A stretch of DNA of 64,000 nt. Origin: Siphonodentalium dalli. Taxonomy: Eukaryota > Mollusca > Scaphopoda > Gadilida > Siphonodentaliidae. The notes beneath the pieces were generated by a model, which was given only the letters and a program-made list of their open reading frames with translations, was not told the DNA's origin and made no database searches. Shown piece by piece: positions 47,746-60,592 of this stretch (position 1 is the stretch's first letter; each line of letters starts with the position of its first letter). The position numbers and the translations under genes were made by a program. The stretch lies in contig CP136068.1 of NCBI GenBank assembly GCA_032622095.1, positions 153,291,151 to 153,355,150 on the forward strand, in the 5' to 3' direction.

Positions 47746-49080
47746 GATATACTTTATCCAAAACCTCAATAAAACATACTTAAATCAAAAAATGGGACGT
47801 GAAACTAACAGCGGCTTCTACAAGGCGTGTGATGACATTTCACGTATAAAAGAAATAGTCCTCATTTAAATATGACTCTTTGGCGTATTTAATGTCGTAA
47901 ATTTAATGAAATAAGTTTTCAAACTATATCAATATTAGTCACATGTAGACACAGATTTCTTCTTCATTCCTCGTCCCCCGATTCCGAATCACGTTAATTT
48001 GCGCACAATAATAGATTTGGGAACACCAAATTCCCTGTTATGTAATGACCGTTGCATATATATCATTATTGTAAAATGGGTTTAATGGTGGAACAAGGGT
48101 AGGTAATCGTAGGTTCATGTAATACATGTATATATTGTGTTGTTCCTTAACTCGTGGGATAACACATGCACCTCTCAGCTGATAGCTCAAACATGCACAC
48201 ACTAATCAAATTGTGTTATATTCACACCATTAATTTACGATGTTCTTAACAATGTGCACTAATTTGTAATATAGAGGTTGACTGCATCGAGATTTCCTGT
48301 TCTAGATAAAATTATCTTCTGATTTGCCATCCTGTCACATCGGTCAAGATCGTCCATGTTAAGGAGGAAGACTTTTTTGCCTTGGTCTATATTTAGTAAT
48401 TGGCTGTTGATTTCGGTGCTTCCATAGAGGCCGCATCGAGATTAATGTTTAAAATTGAGCTAGATGGCATATTTTTCGTTCTTTCCATTTAGTCTCATTG
48501 GTCAAGGATGACCATAGTAAAGCCACAGTGCATTGGTCTACATTTAAGAAACTCTGTGAAGTATAAGGATGAACGTTGGTCTGATATAAGTATTGTGTGG
48601 TAAGGATGAACGTTGGTCTGATATAAGTATTGTGTTGTAAGCATTCAACAGATAAATATGTCAGACAAACTTGTATCCATGCATACTATGACTATGACTA
48701 TGACTATGACTATGACTATGACTATGACTATATGAATATTTGGTTATAACTCGATACACAACAATGAAAACATAATTTGACAACAATGAGTTAGCGGCAA
48801 CAGCATAACCAAGAAGGCTGTCTTCATGTCGTCCCCCAGTATGATGACAAAATAAATATTCACCCAACATCGCTCAGTTTGTAACATAAATCATGTAAAA
48901 TATATTAAGAGTGACATTGTTGTGGAACGCAAAATAGTTAATATCCATTTCTTATATGAGTACTCAACTGGCAAATTAAATGATGGCCTATAATGTTCAC
49001 GAAATTATGTCCGTTTCAATCATGCGTTGCGTGTTACTTCCGTGGAAAATCTGGGTGCGACGTCAAATGCCGTTAAACCA
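47746..49080. other. 1.3 kb present only in unit B, no gene
   Basis: Interrupts sequence continuous in unit A at about 12,050. It includes a 45-bp tandem duplication near 48,555-48,640 and a (TGACTA)n run at 48,683-48,731. No mobile-element ends recognised. Confidence 0.45.
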
Positions 49081-50745
49081 GTTATTCAACAACCGAGTTG
49101 GAGACTTGGAGTTCTATTCAACGTGTGTGCATGCATAATATGAGTGTAAATAATATAAAACTGCTCATTGTAGCTTATATAACCATCAGTGTTGGGAAGG
49201 AATTTGTAGCCCTATGAAATTAGTTAACTTTTTGTGAACGCATATATAGACAATAGAATATATATTATTACAGAAGTAATCGGTTATAAAACGACCATAA
49301 TCTGAACAAAATACCGATTTGCAACCAGCACCAAATGTTGACATCAGACTTTCATTTATCAGAGCCGATTATTATTGGCGGATATCTGCCATGTGATCAA
49401 CAATGAATGCACTTCGCTGGACGGATGTGATGACTTAGTGAACGATATACGAAGTGGGGAAACCGCGACTCCATGACATGTCGGTCAATAGAGTTATAAG
49501 CAAATACCTGGGTCCTGGTTGACAATTCACTTCCGTTATGTGTGGTTCATCGTCGTTTCAGCCGCAATTAATTTCCTGCCGAAAATCTTTACAATATGTG
49601 TGCAGAGAATACGGGGCATATTTGCAAACGGTGATATATTTTATTTGCTCCCGGAGTAAAATAAGGCAAGCAACATCGATATCATATCAAGTCAGCGCAA
49701 CTTAATAGCAAACTTTTACTGGGGAAAGACAACATTTATGGTTGCCATACATGACTTTTACTGGGGACTGACAAATGCTTGCCATACATCAATATCCCAA
49801 CAGAAAAACTTCTTAGCACACAACAAAACACGGAGAGTTGCAATGTCACATTTGTCACAATTGTTGGAATTCAAATATCTTTCCCGTGTTTTAAAACAAT
49901 AATCCTCAAATAACTTGAAAAGGTAATGTGATACATATAGGCTCTCCACTATTGCTGGGAATATAAACGCACATCAGCAAATGAAATTCATCGTAAACAC
50001 CAGTCATCTAAACTATATACGGTTATCAGTTAGTTAAAACTGTATGATAGTTTGAACCGGTAAATATGTAGCTATAGCTTTCGTTGCAACCATCTAGCAC
50101 CCCGTTGCTTTTCTGTATGTTCTATATTTTGAGATACAATAAAAACAAAGCGAATATCTTTTGTTCATAACATCAATGGCGGTGAATCTTCCATTCCCAG
50201 CGAAATGAGCGAATGCACATCTACCTACTGAAATCGACAGGCCTTTGACTTCCCGCCAAATGTAAATTGTTTCCAAAACCTGATTTGTTCGGTCTGAGAT
50301 CATTATCTAAGTGATGGCGTCTGGTTTTACGTAAGACGATCTGTAACTTATCTTCTTGTAATTTATCCCACTCTCTGATAGAATTATACCGATCTCCAAT
50401 AGTTACAATTTGTCTGTGGCCATAACTCTCCTTATGTCATCCGGGGATCTGGGAATTCCCCGCTGAGTACCAATCCCGCGCATCGTAAACAGTTTGTTCT
50501 GTAGTGCTTTACCTCACCAATTGTTATGGTCATTATCAGATAGGAAAAAGTTCACAGAGTCGTAAGTTTCCAATCATTTCTAATTTAGATGTTAATCTTT
50601 ATCTCCACGGTTGGTATATCCCGATGATTAATTTCTCGGATCAGATGACAGACTGTAACCAAACACGCGCTCTAAAGACTTTATCACTTCATGCCACTCT
50701 CATTATTTACTTGACAACACCAACAACAAAATTCCAGACTATTTG
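49081..50745. other. Unit B flank homologous to 12,060-13,490, no gene
   Basis: Collinear with unit A up to the LINE target site; contains the fourth regulatory module. Confidence 0.55.
50325..50570. promoter_or_regulatory. Conserved kappaB/GATA-like module, copy 4 (downstream of gene B)
   Basis: Equivalent of 13063-13305, with GGGAATTCCCC at 50451-50461 and CAGATAGG near 50537. The downstream pair shares the TT central form and the intron pair the TA form, which suggests that the intron/downstream duplication is older than the A/B duplication. Confidence 0.5.
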
Positions 50746-51169
50746 ACTGTGAAATATTACACAATAGACTTTGCATCGGTAGGATTCAGATCTATGTTAA
50801 TAGTATCCCAGCAGGTAATTTCTTACACCACCAACAAATATAGCTCTCCTTCCAATCAGACTGCATGTATACATCATAGTTATTGGTCGCCCAACTAACT
50901 CATGTCTCTCTATTTTCTGTTTAAAACGATGTGCATACCATGCATTGATGGCTATATAATATGTGTGGCCAATGAGGCCATACGCATTATACAGTTGTAT
51001 ATGCATATTTTTCTGTATTGGAGGTAAATAAATAAATAAATGGTGCTGGTGGATCCTGCTAATTTGCCAGGGGTACGTGTAGGCTAAACAGATGCTGTAA
51101 TGAAAAATTACCGTTACTTTTCCGTTCTTGAATGTTTCATTCAGATAATGTCTTTTATTATATTTTCAG

Positions 51170-51365
51170 TAACTTTTTCTGCCAAAATAATGATCGTATC
51201 CCCACTCCCGGAAGCGCCACGATGTTATCCTACTCCCAGAGGTTTATCCTACTCCCAGCGATAACGGACTATTTATCACAACTTCGCGAGAACGTTCCGA
51301 GTTACGTAATCTTCAAGCAGTCCAACTTCAAGTTCCGCGGATATTCGGGTCCAGATTCGAAATGA
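51170..51365 (+). CDS. Possible terminal exon or retrogene fragment in a unit B insertion
   Basis: After a good acceptor (TTATATTTTCAG, ending 51169) comes an open frame containing MLSYSQRFILLPAITDYLSQ and ending at TGA 51363-51365. AATAAAG follows at about 51442. The whole insert (51,150-51,905) is absent from unit A near 24,022. Product unknown; only the last about 60 residues would be encoded. Confidence 0.3.
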
Positions 51366-51752
51366 CAGTGGGCAGTGACATCTCATAGAACTCCGAAGGC
51401 TTATCAACACAATGACATTCTAAACAGTTACTAATTCAATCAATAAAGTTTGTTGTTTGTTTGAAAAATCCGTCCGAAACAATCCCCTTTGAAGTTGGTG
51501 GCAACAGGAGAAATCAGTCAATGAAATGACGTCACTTTCCTTATATGGGGTAAAATACTATTGCGCGCGCGGCAATTGTAAAAAAACCTGAATGAATGAC
51601 GTTATCTATTTACCTTATTTTGGTTGTTATGTTATTATTGCGCGTAATTTTAACGGAAACATTTAGGTCAATGTTCGGAATCGGAAACATCTCATCAATG
51701 CATTTTATTAGAGTTTTATCGTGACAAACTGTTGTAGAAAATATTATAAACA

Positions 51753-51903
51753 CAATAGTTAACTGTCGTCAGCGACGAACGAAGTTTCTCCTCTCGTGAG
51801 ATGCGAGGATTATTTTTCACTCGGCTAGCGCCTCGTGAAAAATAATCCTCCGCTTCTCACTCGAGGAGAAACTTCGTTCGTCGCTGATGACAGTTAACTA
51901 TTG
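51753..51903. repeat. Long hairpin element (151 bp), unit B only
   Basis: CAATAGTTAACTG (51753-51765) to CAGTTAACTATTG (51891-51903), with inner arms CGACGAACGAAGTTTCTCCT and AGGAGAAACTTCGTTCGTCG. It ends exactly at the junction with sequence shared with unit A. Confidence 0.7.
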
Positions 51904-52085
51904 TCTATTTATTCGATTCGTTTAGATTAGCCAAACGCCGCGAAAATACTTCATGTATACACCCCAGTTATCCGTTACCCAACTCACATTGCTACAAATC
52001 ACTATATGTGACAATTATTTGGACAAATGGACCCATGTGGAGATGAATTTCATGGTCATAAATGCTAACAGTTAGAAAGCTGTAA

Positions 52086-52313
52086 GTGTTTGTACGCGGT
52101 GACGTAACTAATTACCACCCACCGAAACCAGCCGACCAGACGGTTGTCCTGACTGACAGATTCCAGACAAGAATATCCTTGTTTGGCGACATTTTTATAG
52201 AGGGCGAACAACATTGTTCGGTCCCGAATGCAAACATGTTACATGTTTTAAAGAACAGTCACAACATGGATTTATTTTTTAGTAAACTAGTCATTTTCGA
52301 GTTCGAGACTTAA
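52086..52313 (+). pseudogene. ORF block open in unit B, frameshifted in unit A
   Basis: 75 codons including FQTRISLFGDIFIEGEQH and FFSKLVIFEFET. The unit A counterpart (24,190-24,443) has the same text but a frame disruption near 24,270. No family recognised. Confidence 0.25.
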
Positions 52314-52439
52314 TATAAGTTGTATAAAAGGTCGCTGACCAAAAGGTGGGATTGAAGGAGTTATTGGTTTCAGATTCCTATATACTATACAAACTGTAGG
52401 AGGAAATGATTACATCAATATGGTACAAAGTGCATATTC

Positions 52440-52955
52440 ACAAATTCGACAAACTTTTTAATGGCAATATCTCCGCTAAAATGACTCCGACTGAACTCAA
52501 AATAGCAGGTGCGCAGGTTTCCATGCTGGTTCACATTTGTGCCAAGTTTTAAACAAATTGACTGGAAAGTGACGGAAAACAAACTCGGTCAAAAGATGCG
52601 TCCCATGATGTACGATTCTATATATAGAAAAATAATAACTCCGCCAAAATAACCCCGACTCAACACAAAATTCAGGTGGACATGTTCCCATCCTGGTTGA
52701 CATCTGTGCCAAGTTAAAACAAAAATGACGGAACACAGGCTCGGACAAACGATGGGTCCCAGGATACACTATTCTATGTCGAAAAATGGCAATTACTCCG
52801 CCAAAATGAGTCACCGACCGAACTCAAAATCGCAGGTGCGCAGGTGCCATTCTGGCTGATATATGTGTCAAGTTTAAAAAAAAATGATCAGAAAATGACA
52901 GAATACAGGCTTGGACAAAGTTCTGGACGGAAGGACGGACGGACGGACGAGGGTC
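52440..52955. repeat. Tandem repeat of about 155 bp (3 copies) ending in (GGAC)n, unit B
   Basis: Counterpart of 24560-25075 with scattered differences, so it was present before the unit duplication. Confidence 0.65.
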
Positions 52956-53831
52956 ATTACTTTAGTATTCAAATTTATGTATTTATGTCGGGGGGGGGGG
53001 GCAAGTTTGAATTATAAAATACAGGGGAATTGAAGAGAACACCAAATCAGCAACCCTCCATTTACCCCCCCCCCCCCCCCATCCCGTCTGAACTCGACAT
53101 CATTATTCTGTTCATAATCTGGTTCATGTCGCCCGACAGTGAATGGGGATGGATTAGTAAGTTAGTATGAATCTGTATATCTCACCGGGGGCAGCATGTG
53201 GCGTATCTTAAATGTTCATACTTTCTCTTATCCCATAAAATAAGTATATATAGGATTTAAGTGGTGTGAATCTTTCCCAGTATATATATATGATGATCTG
53301 AATTTCTGGCCGAAGGGAACGGATATGATTTCATCGATCCTTTTGAACGGCTCTGTCTAAGAATATATCGCCCCGAAGAATGTAAACGATATGTACCAGA
53401 AATGTCACATTAATGTCTAGGTTATATCATGATGGTAATATATAGTATACGAGAAATGTCCACGCGTCTTTGACGAGATATATAACAATGGTGTAAAGTT
53501 ATTACTTCAACAATTGTTTTAAACTCATTTTTTTCAAGTTCAGTTGGGGTTTAGACGCTATATTGCGATTTATTATATTTAAAAACTCCACAAGTTAACT
53601 TCCAAGCCACATATATGTGTAACAAAATAAAATACACACGCCCGGTTTTCAAATAAGCACTGACAGGTTTACTATAACCCCCAATACGTTGTAACCAGCC
53701 TTTCCAATTCTCCCTTTTCTATTTTGCGAGTTCGGGAAACGGGTCATGCGTAGCTTTGAGACTCAACAAGCAGAAAGCGGAAGTTGAAATTAAATAACAT
53801 GTGCCAGCGCATTCTCTTAAATAATAAATAG

Positions 53832-53978
53832 AGGATCTCACATGAGTTTCTATTTTATACGGAATTTATCAACCGAGTTGACTAAATTCGATTTGAGCCC
53901 AGGTTTACCGAGGCTCAAATAGAATTTAGTGGACGAGGTTGATAAATTACGCATAAAATAGGACGAGTATGAGATACC
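53832..53978. repeat. Long hairpin element (147 bp), unit B
   Basis: Arms CTATTTTATACGGAATTTATC and its near-complement, continuing into ACTAAATTCGATTTGAGCC. It is inserted in a degenerate copy of the 69-bp hairpin module. Confidence 0.65.
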
Positions 53979-55119
53979 TTTTATCACATGATCAAATAAA
54001 CGCGAAGCAACGCGAACAATTCATCGAAAACAACAATCACAAAATGTACCGATCGCAAGTCATTTGAAGAGCGGCGTGACGTCATCGCACGCGATGATAT
54101 TAAACGTGTGTCTTACCGATAATTATGAAACTGCTTTTATGGGCAAATTATATAATAAAATGCATTTGCACGGGGTTTTCTCAAAACTCCAAGAGCTCCA
54201 GTCATGGAAAGGTTAAGTCATAGAAATGGAGAATGTTAGAGGATGGATGGCTCATGATGCCTGCGGGAGTGGAAGTAATCGTTGGCGTGAGAAACATGCA
54301 TTCAACTATGACGATTACGAATATGATATATTATCCTAGTAAGGTGGAAACCATCACAATTTACCTACGATTGTTAATTTGTGATACGGCATATGCCCCA
54401 CTATATTCAATTACACATATATTTGATGGACAAAAGTAATGTGTGTCTCTTTCAGATCCCATGTTCTTACCCGTGTGTTATCCACCACACGGATAATGTT
54501 ATATATATAGAGCGTCCCCATGTAGGACCGGTGGCACATCTGCACATAATTAAAATGAGTGTGGTATATTTAGTCTCACATAAATATCGTATTTTTGGTC
54601 TTATACTGGCAGGATATTGCTCCATATACGTAATCGTAATTTTGCGAAAGGTCTATAATAGCATGTGTATGCCCATTGTATAGGCTTAGGTTGCCAATCG
54701 AGCTTTTGTTTTACAATTCTGATAGTTGATAACCCCATCATTCAAACCATCCTTGCTAAAAATTTATATTGTTGTCCATGCAGTCATGCACTAATCAATG
54801 TTATGACTCTTTGCCTGGTGATGTTACACACCAAGAGCGCATAACTTATAGGTATCTTATCTTATGTTATTATAGACATGGATCAATAAAAATCAACAAA
54901 TTCAATTGAGTTGCTATCTTCACATACCCGATGGTGTGACCACAAGCCTCTCCGCACACTTCACAAACAAGCGTTACATGGTTGATTGGACAATTTTATT
55001 ATATCGCTAATAATTACCACCTGGTACCAATGTAGAGAAATGTATGACCTGGTTTCAACTATATAGCAGTTCAAACGTCAAAATCGAACATGCAGGTATA
55101 ATCATGATTTTGTTGATAT

Positions 55120-55583
55120 ATAGGAATCACTGAATTAAATGGTTTCCCATAGGCGACAGTGTTAACGTTTCGGCCAAATTCACTGAATTGAAGCCTGCAA
55201 GCCATACCAGTGATGTTTACCCAGCTAGATTGACACCAGTTGATCACGAAAATGCAAGAAAAATCATAGGTCATGTGTTTACTTTTTAAAATAAATCCCC
55301 AAGTCTACGACAGGGCTATCTCACAGCCAAATTTTATCTGGAAAAACCCAGGACTACAGCAGCTAGTTAAATAAATTTCCCGCTCACAAAAATCCATTCC
55401 CCCATTCATTCACCAGTTTAAATTATTTAGATATTATGTACAAATCAAATAAACGCGATGTCATCATTTAAAAACGTGTCGCATGTATCAGATGAAGGTC
55501 ATTCTTCAGTTACCTTCACCTTTAGCATTCCACGGTGTACTCGCTCCCCGACTCTAGAACACATTTAGCTCCCTGATTCCTAT
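55120..55583. mobile_element. MITE of about 464 bp, unit B copy
   Basis: Terminal inverted repeats ATAGGAATCA and TGATTCCTAT. The corresponding place in unit A (near 27,408) reads TTCATATATATTACATAGCAC with no insert, showing a clean insertion at a TA-rich site. Confidence 0.65.
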
Positions 55584-56049
55584 ATTACAAAGCACACCAT
55601 AGCCATTTGTGAGAAATGGCTGGCCACTTGGATAATGTCAGCCAAATTCGCAAGTATCTGAACGATAAAGGGCGATAACATGTATATAGCCGTTTCTTCC
55701 GAACTTCTGTTTCACAATCACGTGGTGGCGTTCTTGTGTTTCTCGTTCGAATATAGAATAATTGGTGACCTCTTCATAAGCTACCTCATAAGCTACCTCA
55801 TAAGTTTCCTAATAAGCTATCTCATAAGCTACCCAGAACAGGAAACTTGCATTAGCCATTCTATACTGAATGGATTCTCACATTCAGTTATACAAGTCTA
55901 TACATGGGAATAGTCTATTATTGATTAGGAGGGGTGTTCCTGTAATAAAAACAGACGACAGACAAAATAAACACAGATATTTCACAGGAGAATAATTCAT
56001 ATAATCATTGAAAGGAAATGTTCAGATAATAAGTTTGGTAGTTTGTTGA

Positions 56050-56298
56050 ACTTATTATCTGAAGATTTCCTATGGGATAACTACTCATCAATGAGAATTT
56101 AGAATAGAAAGGGTTAAACTTATTATCTGAAGATTTCCTATGATATAACTACTCATCAATGATGCTTTAGAATAGAAAGGGTTAAAAAGTATAATCTGGA
56201 CATTGCCTATGGGATAACTACTCATCAATGAGAATTTAGTATAGAAAGGGTTAATAAGGTAACTACTCATCAATGAGTATTTAATATAGAAAGGGTTA
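56050..56298. repeat. Minisatellite expansion, unit B (4 copies; 1 in unit A)
   Basis: A monomer of about 70 bp with ATAACTACTCATCAATGAG and TAGAAAGGGTTAA is repeated, while unit A has a single copy near 28,355. Just upstream at 55,779-55,840 is a 12-bp repeat (CATAAGCTACCT) with about five copies, also specific to unit B. Confidence 0.65.
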
Positions 56299-56511
56299 GC
56301 GTGCAACATTTCCTTATGCATGTGCTCCTTGATGGCCAATTAACTATTTTGTTCTGGAACCGCCAAATTATCACACCCATCATCGTTTGTATTACCGCCC
56401 ACCTGTGGTGAATTCTTCTTGCGGTTCTTGATTTGAAGGATTTCTGTGAAATGTTCTCCTTACCATATGTACCTTGTTGTCCCATTGATTTCGGGGTCTT
56501 TATAAAGATTA

Positions 56512-56670
56512 AGAGGTGTCATGTGATATGGGTAGCCTCAATCTTCCGGGTAGATATATGTGGGAGGTGTTATGTGACATTGGTAGCCTCAGCCATCCGG
56601 GTATGTCTCTGTGGGAGGTGTCACGTGATACTGGTAGCCTCAGCAATCCGGGTAGATCTCTTTGGGAGGT
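56512..56670. repeat. Minisatellite with E-box, unit B (3 copies)
   Basis: Same monomer as 28618-28728 with one extra copy and two changed E-boxes (CATGTG, TATGTG). Confidence 0.65.
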
Positions 56671-57180
56671 TATTGTGAACTGCTGTAATTCTACATGGTG
56701 CGATGTTGAAAGTTGTATCCATAGTTTCCGGTTGATCAGGGATGTGGCGACAGGGTGTCCACCCCACAAACTTTGGTCAAAATGTTCAACAGTTGGAAAC
56801 GTCATGACTGACAAAACATTACTTGAAAAGTTTAATCCACATATAGGTTGAAATTGTTCTCATTTCCAACGAGTAATCAGTTAATTATAGTGGGGAATAT
56901 GTTGTTTTTTGACCGACAGCAACATATTTTTTTCAATTTTGGTAAAATATTGGTCTGAAATTGGAAGTTTACCAACTTTTTGGGGGTGTCAGGTTGAAAA
57001 TTTCCAACAGTTACCAGTAACAAAATTCCATCTCAGGTGCATGTGGGTGTGCAAATGGAATTTGGCGAACACGGAAGTTTGGTCTGGTCCAATGGATGGG
57101 GTACAGTTGTAGATTTCAAGATGCTCCCTCCCAACGGAGACCCCCCAGCTACATCCCTGTTTTTGATCTAGACATTATTT

Positions 57181-60100
57181 ATTCCGTAAAATTCAACATT
57201 AAAATGTATTATACTTGCTGATGTGCCCGACTTCGTCCGGGCTATGTAGGTATTTCTTTGTGATCACCTCCGTCTTACTGAGCAAACAACATTGTTCCTG
57301 GGATAGGCCAACATACCAAATTCGAGTCGGATCGGTCGAGCAGTTTTCGAGTCTATAACACAGACAGACAGACAGAAGTTCCAAAAATATATAATAGATG
57401 ATGAGTGAATAATATTTGTATCCGGTCGCGTATGAATAAGCCCACACCATGAGAGTGCTGCATTAAGTTATGATGTTCATGAATCATGATAATGTTTAGA
57501 GGATCGTTATTTGGTAATATTATAAACTAGCAGGGTTACCCGGCGTTGCCCAGGTTAATGCGATGTGAAACACTCTGCATGCTGTGTATATTTGTTGGGA
57601 ATAGAGAATACTCTTGCTCAAAGTGTTACACGTATTCTCATAAATTGTATATTTAAATAGCATCCCAAAACATGATTAGCACAGTCATGGAACATACGTA
57701 GTGGCTTATAGTAAGTAATGACCTTGTCAATTTTCATTTTGTTTATCGCGATTAATCCGATCCACCAATAATGAAGTATTTAGTTATTTACAACTGCGTA
57801 TAATTCAGACGTTATAAAATGATGCATGAACATCATAAACACATTAGTTCGCAAAAATAAAAGACGACAATTGGGTTTTATATATTGAGATGTATCAATC
57901 AATCTAGTGGGTTGGACTAAGAGCTTGATGACACCTCCTGGCTATCATATCTCCATGAAGATACAGATGTTTCAAAGAAATTTCCAGGTGCACCTCTGTT
58001 CATTGTGCTATATATTGGCTAAATATTCTCAGTTTAAAAGAAATGTTGCTGCGCATGTATTTCAGCTACATGTGTCAGGCACAGAGCGAGATTTTGAGTT
58101 GTTTATGTCAGTCCATGAGTCTGTTCTAAAACCCTTGTCAGATGTCAGTATTGGAGGATCCTGAAAGTCATGTGCTACTGACTGCGTTTTCTTTTATATC
58201 AGAAGAAACTATATTTGACTGCACACTGTGACCACTATTTTTGAACAGGCCTTCCATATCTCTTGACAAATTGTAACTTTTTTGTGGAAACTGTATTGAA
58301 TGGAACAGACTCAATTGTGTTATAATATATATGCAATCCTCTGACGGTTCGAGGTCTCTCCGTTTGCATGAATATATGTATCTCTTAAATAGAATGATAA
58401 ATATACGTTTAATGCTTCTTCTATGTATCTCTTTTTGCTAGTTCATTGTGTGAATGCCTGGTTGCCATCCCCATATAAATATGACAGTTGAGAAGATATA
58501 ATTGTTCAAGTGACTTAAGTGGGTCACCATTTGTCGAGAAATGTGAACGTCCAAAACTCCTTAAAATGATATGGAGATGGCCTGGGTGACTATATCTAAC
58601 TTTTAGGTGGACATCGGCGAATAGCAATATTATCAATGATAGTGCATATCCTCTCGCCATCCGTGACCCAAACGACACCAAATGTGATTTAATTCATCGT
58701 ATATCATTAGAGAAAATCGTGTATGAATTTGGTGGAAATTAGTGCCAAATATATTTGAATCAGCTTTTGCCACTTTTGACATATTTAAACCACGCCCATT
58801 AGACGCATGGATGCATGATATACTGGAGATGATTATATATAGGTTTGGTGGTAATCAGCAACTAAACAAATTCTGAGAATAGTTGTGACCCCACATCTCT
58901 CACCCAAACGACAGCAACTTGGCGTCTTTATATCACACGATGATATTCCTCGTATCATAAAGAAGAATAATAATGGTGGAAATCTGGGCTAAACATAGTT
59001 TATTAAATCAATTGTTGGTGCCCCACCCCTGCAACGCTGACTCGAACAACGCTATATCGCGGAGGTGATTATGTATGCGTTTGGTTGAAATCGGCGACAA
59101 AACTATTTCACCATATTTTTTTATTTTGCCGACCTCTCCCCTTTCTTTCCCTGACACCAACAGCGTCACTTTAGAAAATTTAAACCTGCACCATTATCTT
59201 CCTTGTAAAAGTTACCCCTCTTAGAACGCCTTGGTGTCATCTCGATTGTACCGCGTGAAGTTATATATAGAAAGCACACAGACAGACAGAAAGACAGACA
59301 GCACGATTTGATTTCTCGTATCATTTGAGAATAACGTGTCTGAATTTGATGGTAATTGGTACTAAAAATATTTTGTATCAGTTTTGGTGACATTCCCGTC
59401 CCTATGTCGGACTCAAGCTGCACACACTAAGACTCATTAGAGATTAGAGATGCATATATATATGAAAAATTGGTGAAAATTGGCGAGTATACAAATTTAA
59501 GGTCCCCAAATCTCTCACCCATAGGGCACTAGTTTGGTGTATCTAAACCACACGATAAGATTCCTCGTATCACTGAGAAGAATATGTATCAATCTGGTGG
59601 AAATCGGCGCTAAACATATTGATATCATTTTGTGTGTTCCTCTCACCTCTATACACCACTAACTCGAATGGCCCCACTTGTGACATCCTCAAACCACACA
59701 ATTACACTCCTGATATCATGGAGATGATTATTTATAAGTTTGGTGCTAATCGGCGACGAAACAAATTTTTTATCAAATTTGGTGCACACCCCTCCCCTCC
59801 CCATCTCTCACCAAAACAGCACCACTATGGCGTCTTTAAATCACACGATTACATTCCTCGTATCATGGATAAGAACATGTATCAATTTGGTGGAAATTGG
59901 AGCTAAACAAAATTGTGCATCAATTTTTGTGCCCCTCTCCCTTTCAATGCATCCCTGACTCGAATGAGGTCACGTTTGACAGATTTAAGCCACACCATTC
60001 GACTACTCATACCATGGGGATGATTTTGTATAAGTGTGGTGGCGACTAAACCAATTATTATCAAATTAGTGTCCACCCCACCCCCCCCCCCCAATATCTC

Positions 60101-60493
60101 ATACGACAACTTTTGGCGTTGTTAAATCGCACAATTAGATTCCTTGTATCATGAAGAAAAATATATATCAATTTGGTGGAAATCGGCGCTAAAATTAGTT
60201 TTATCAATTTTGGTGCACCTCTCCCCTTCCGTGCATGCCTGACTCGAACGCCGCCACTTTTGACACATTTAAACCACACCGTTAGATTCTTCATATCATG
60301 GACATGATTATATGTAAGTTTCGTGGCAATCGGCGACAAAAAAAACTTCTGCCCCTCCCCCTTTTCTGCCCCTGACAACAACGACGTCACTTTAGAAAAT
60401 TCTAACCCCGACCATTATCTTTCTCGTAAAAAGTTACCCCTAGTAGACCCCTTTGGTATCATCTAGATGGTCCCCTGTGAATTTCTATAGAAC

Positions 60494-60540
<47 letters not shown>

Positions 60541-60592
60541 TTCGCAAATATAGATATAGATGTTGCTCAGTTTACTCACAGTGCTCGCCTGA
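57181..60592. mobile_element. 3.4-kb insertion specific to unit B
   Basis: Unit A joins GACATTATTTAT to the GATAGATACATATC sequence directly (about 29,215-29,240). The insert begins with an interspersed repeat (57225-57395), has ACCCGGCGTTGCCC near 57,540, an isolated 85-codon ORF (57907-58164) that I do not recognise, and then the satellite array. It may be several nested elements. Confidence 0.55.
58680..60540. repeat. Satellite array, monomers of about 290 bp, ending in (CAGA)n
   Basis: CTCGTATCAT-type motifs recur at about 58935, 59318, 59565, 59856 and 60145, each followed by GGTGGAAATCGGCGC-like text, with a (CAGA)n run at 60487-60540. Internal ORFs are not conserved between monomers. 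Confidence 0.6.

Noticed and set aside
54381-54683. 100-codon ORF with a hydrophobic segment
   Set aside because: No counterpart frame in unit A and no splice or family support.
57907-58164. 85-codon ORF with a CX2C and two His, resembling a zinc finger
   Set aside because: The Cys-His spacing (15) does not fit C2H2 and no homologue or conserved copy was seen.
58421-60390. Many ORFs of 70-110 codons
   Set aside because: They follow the satellite monomers and change frame between monomers.
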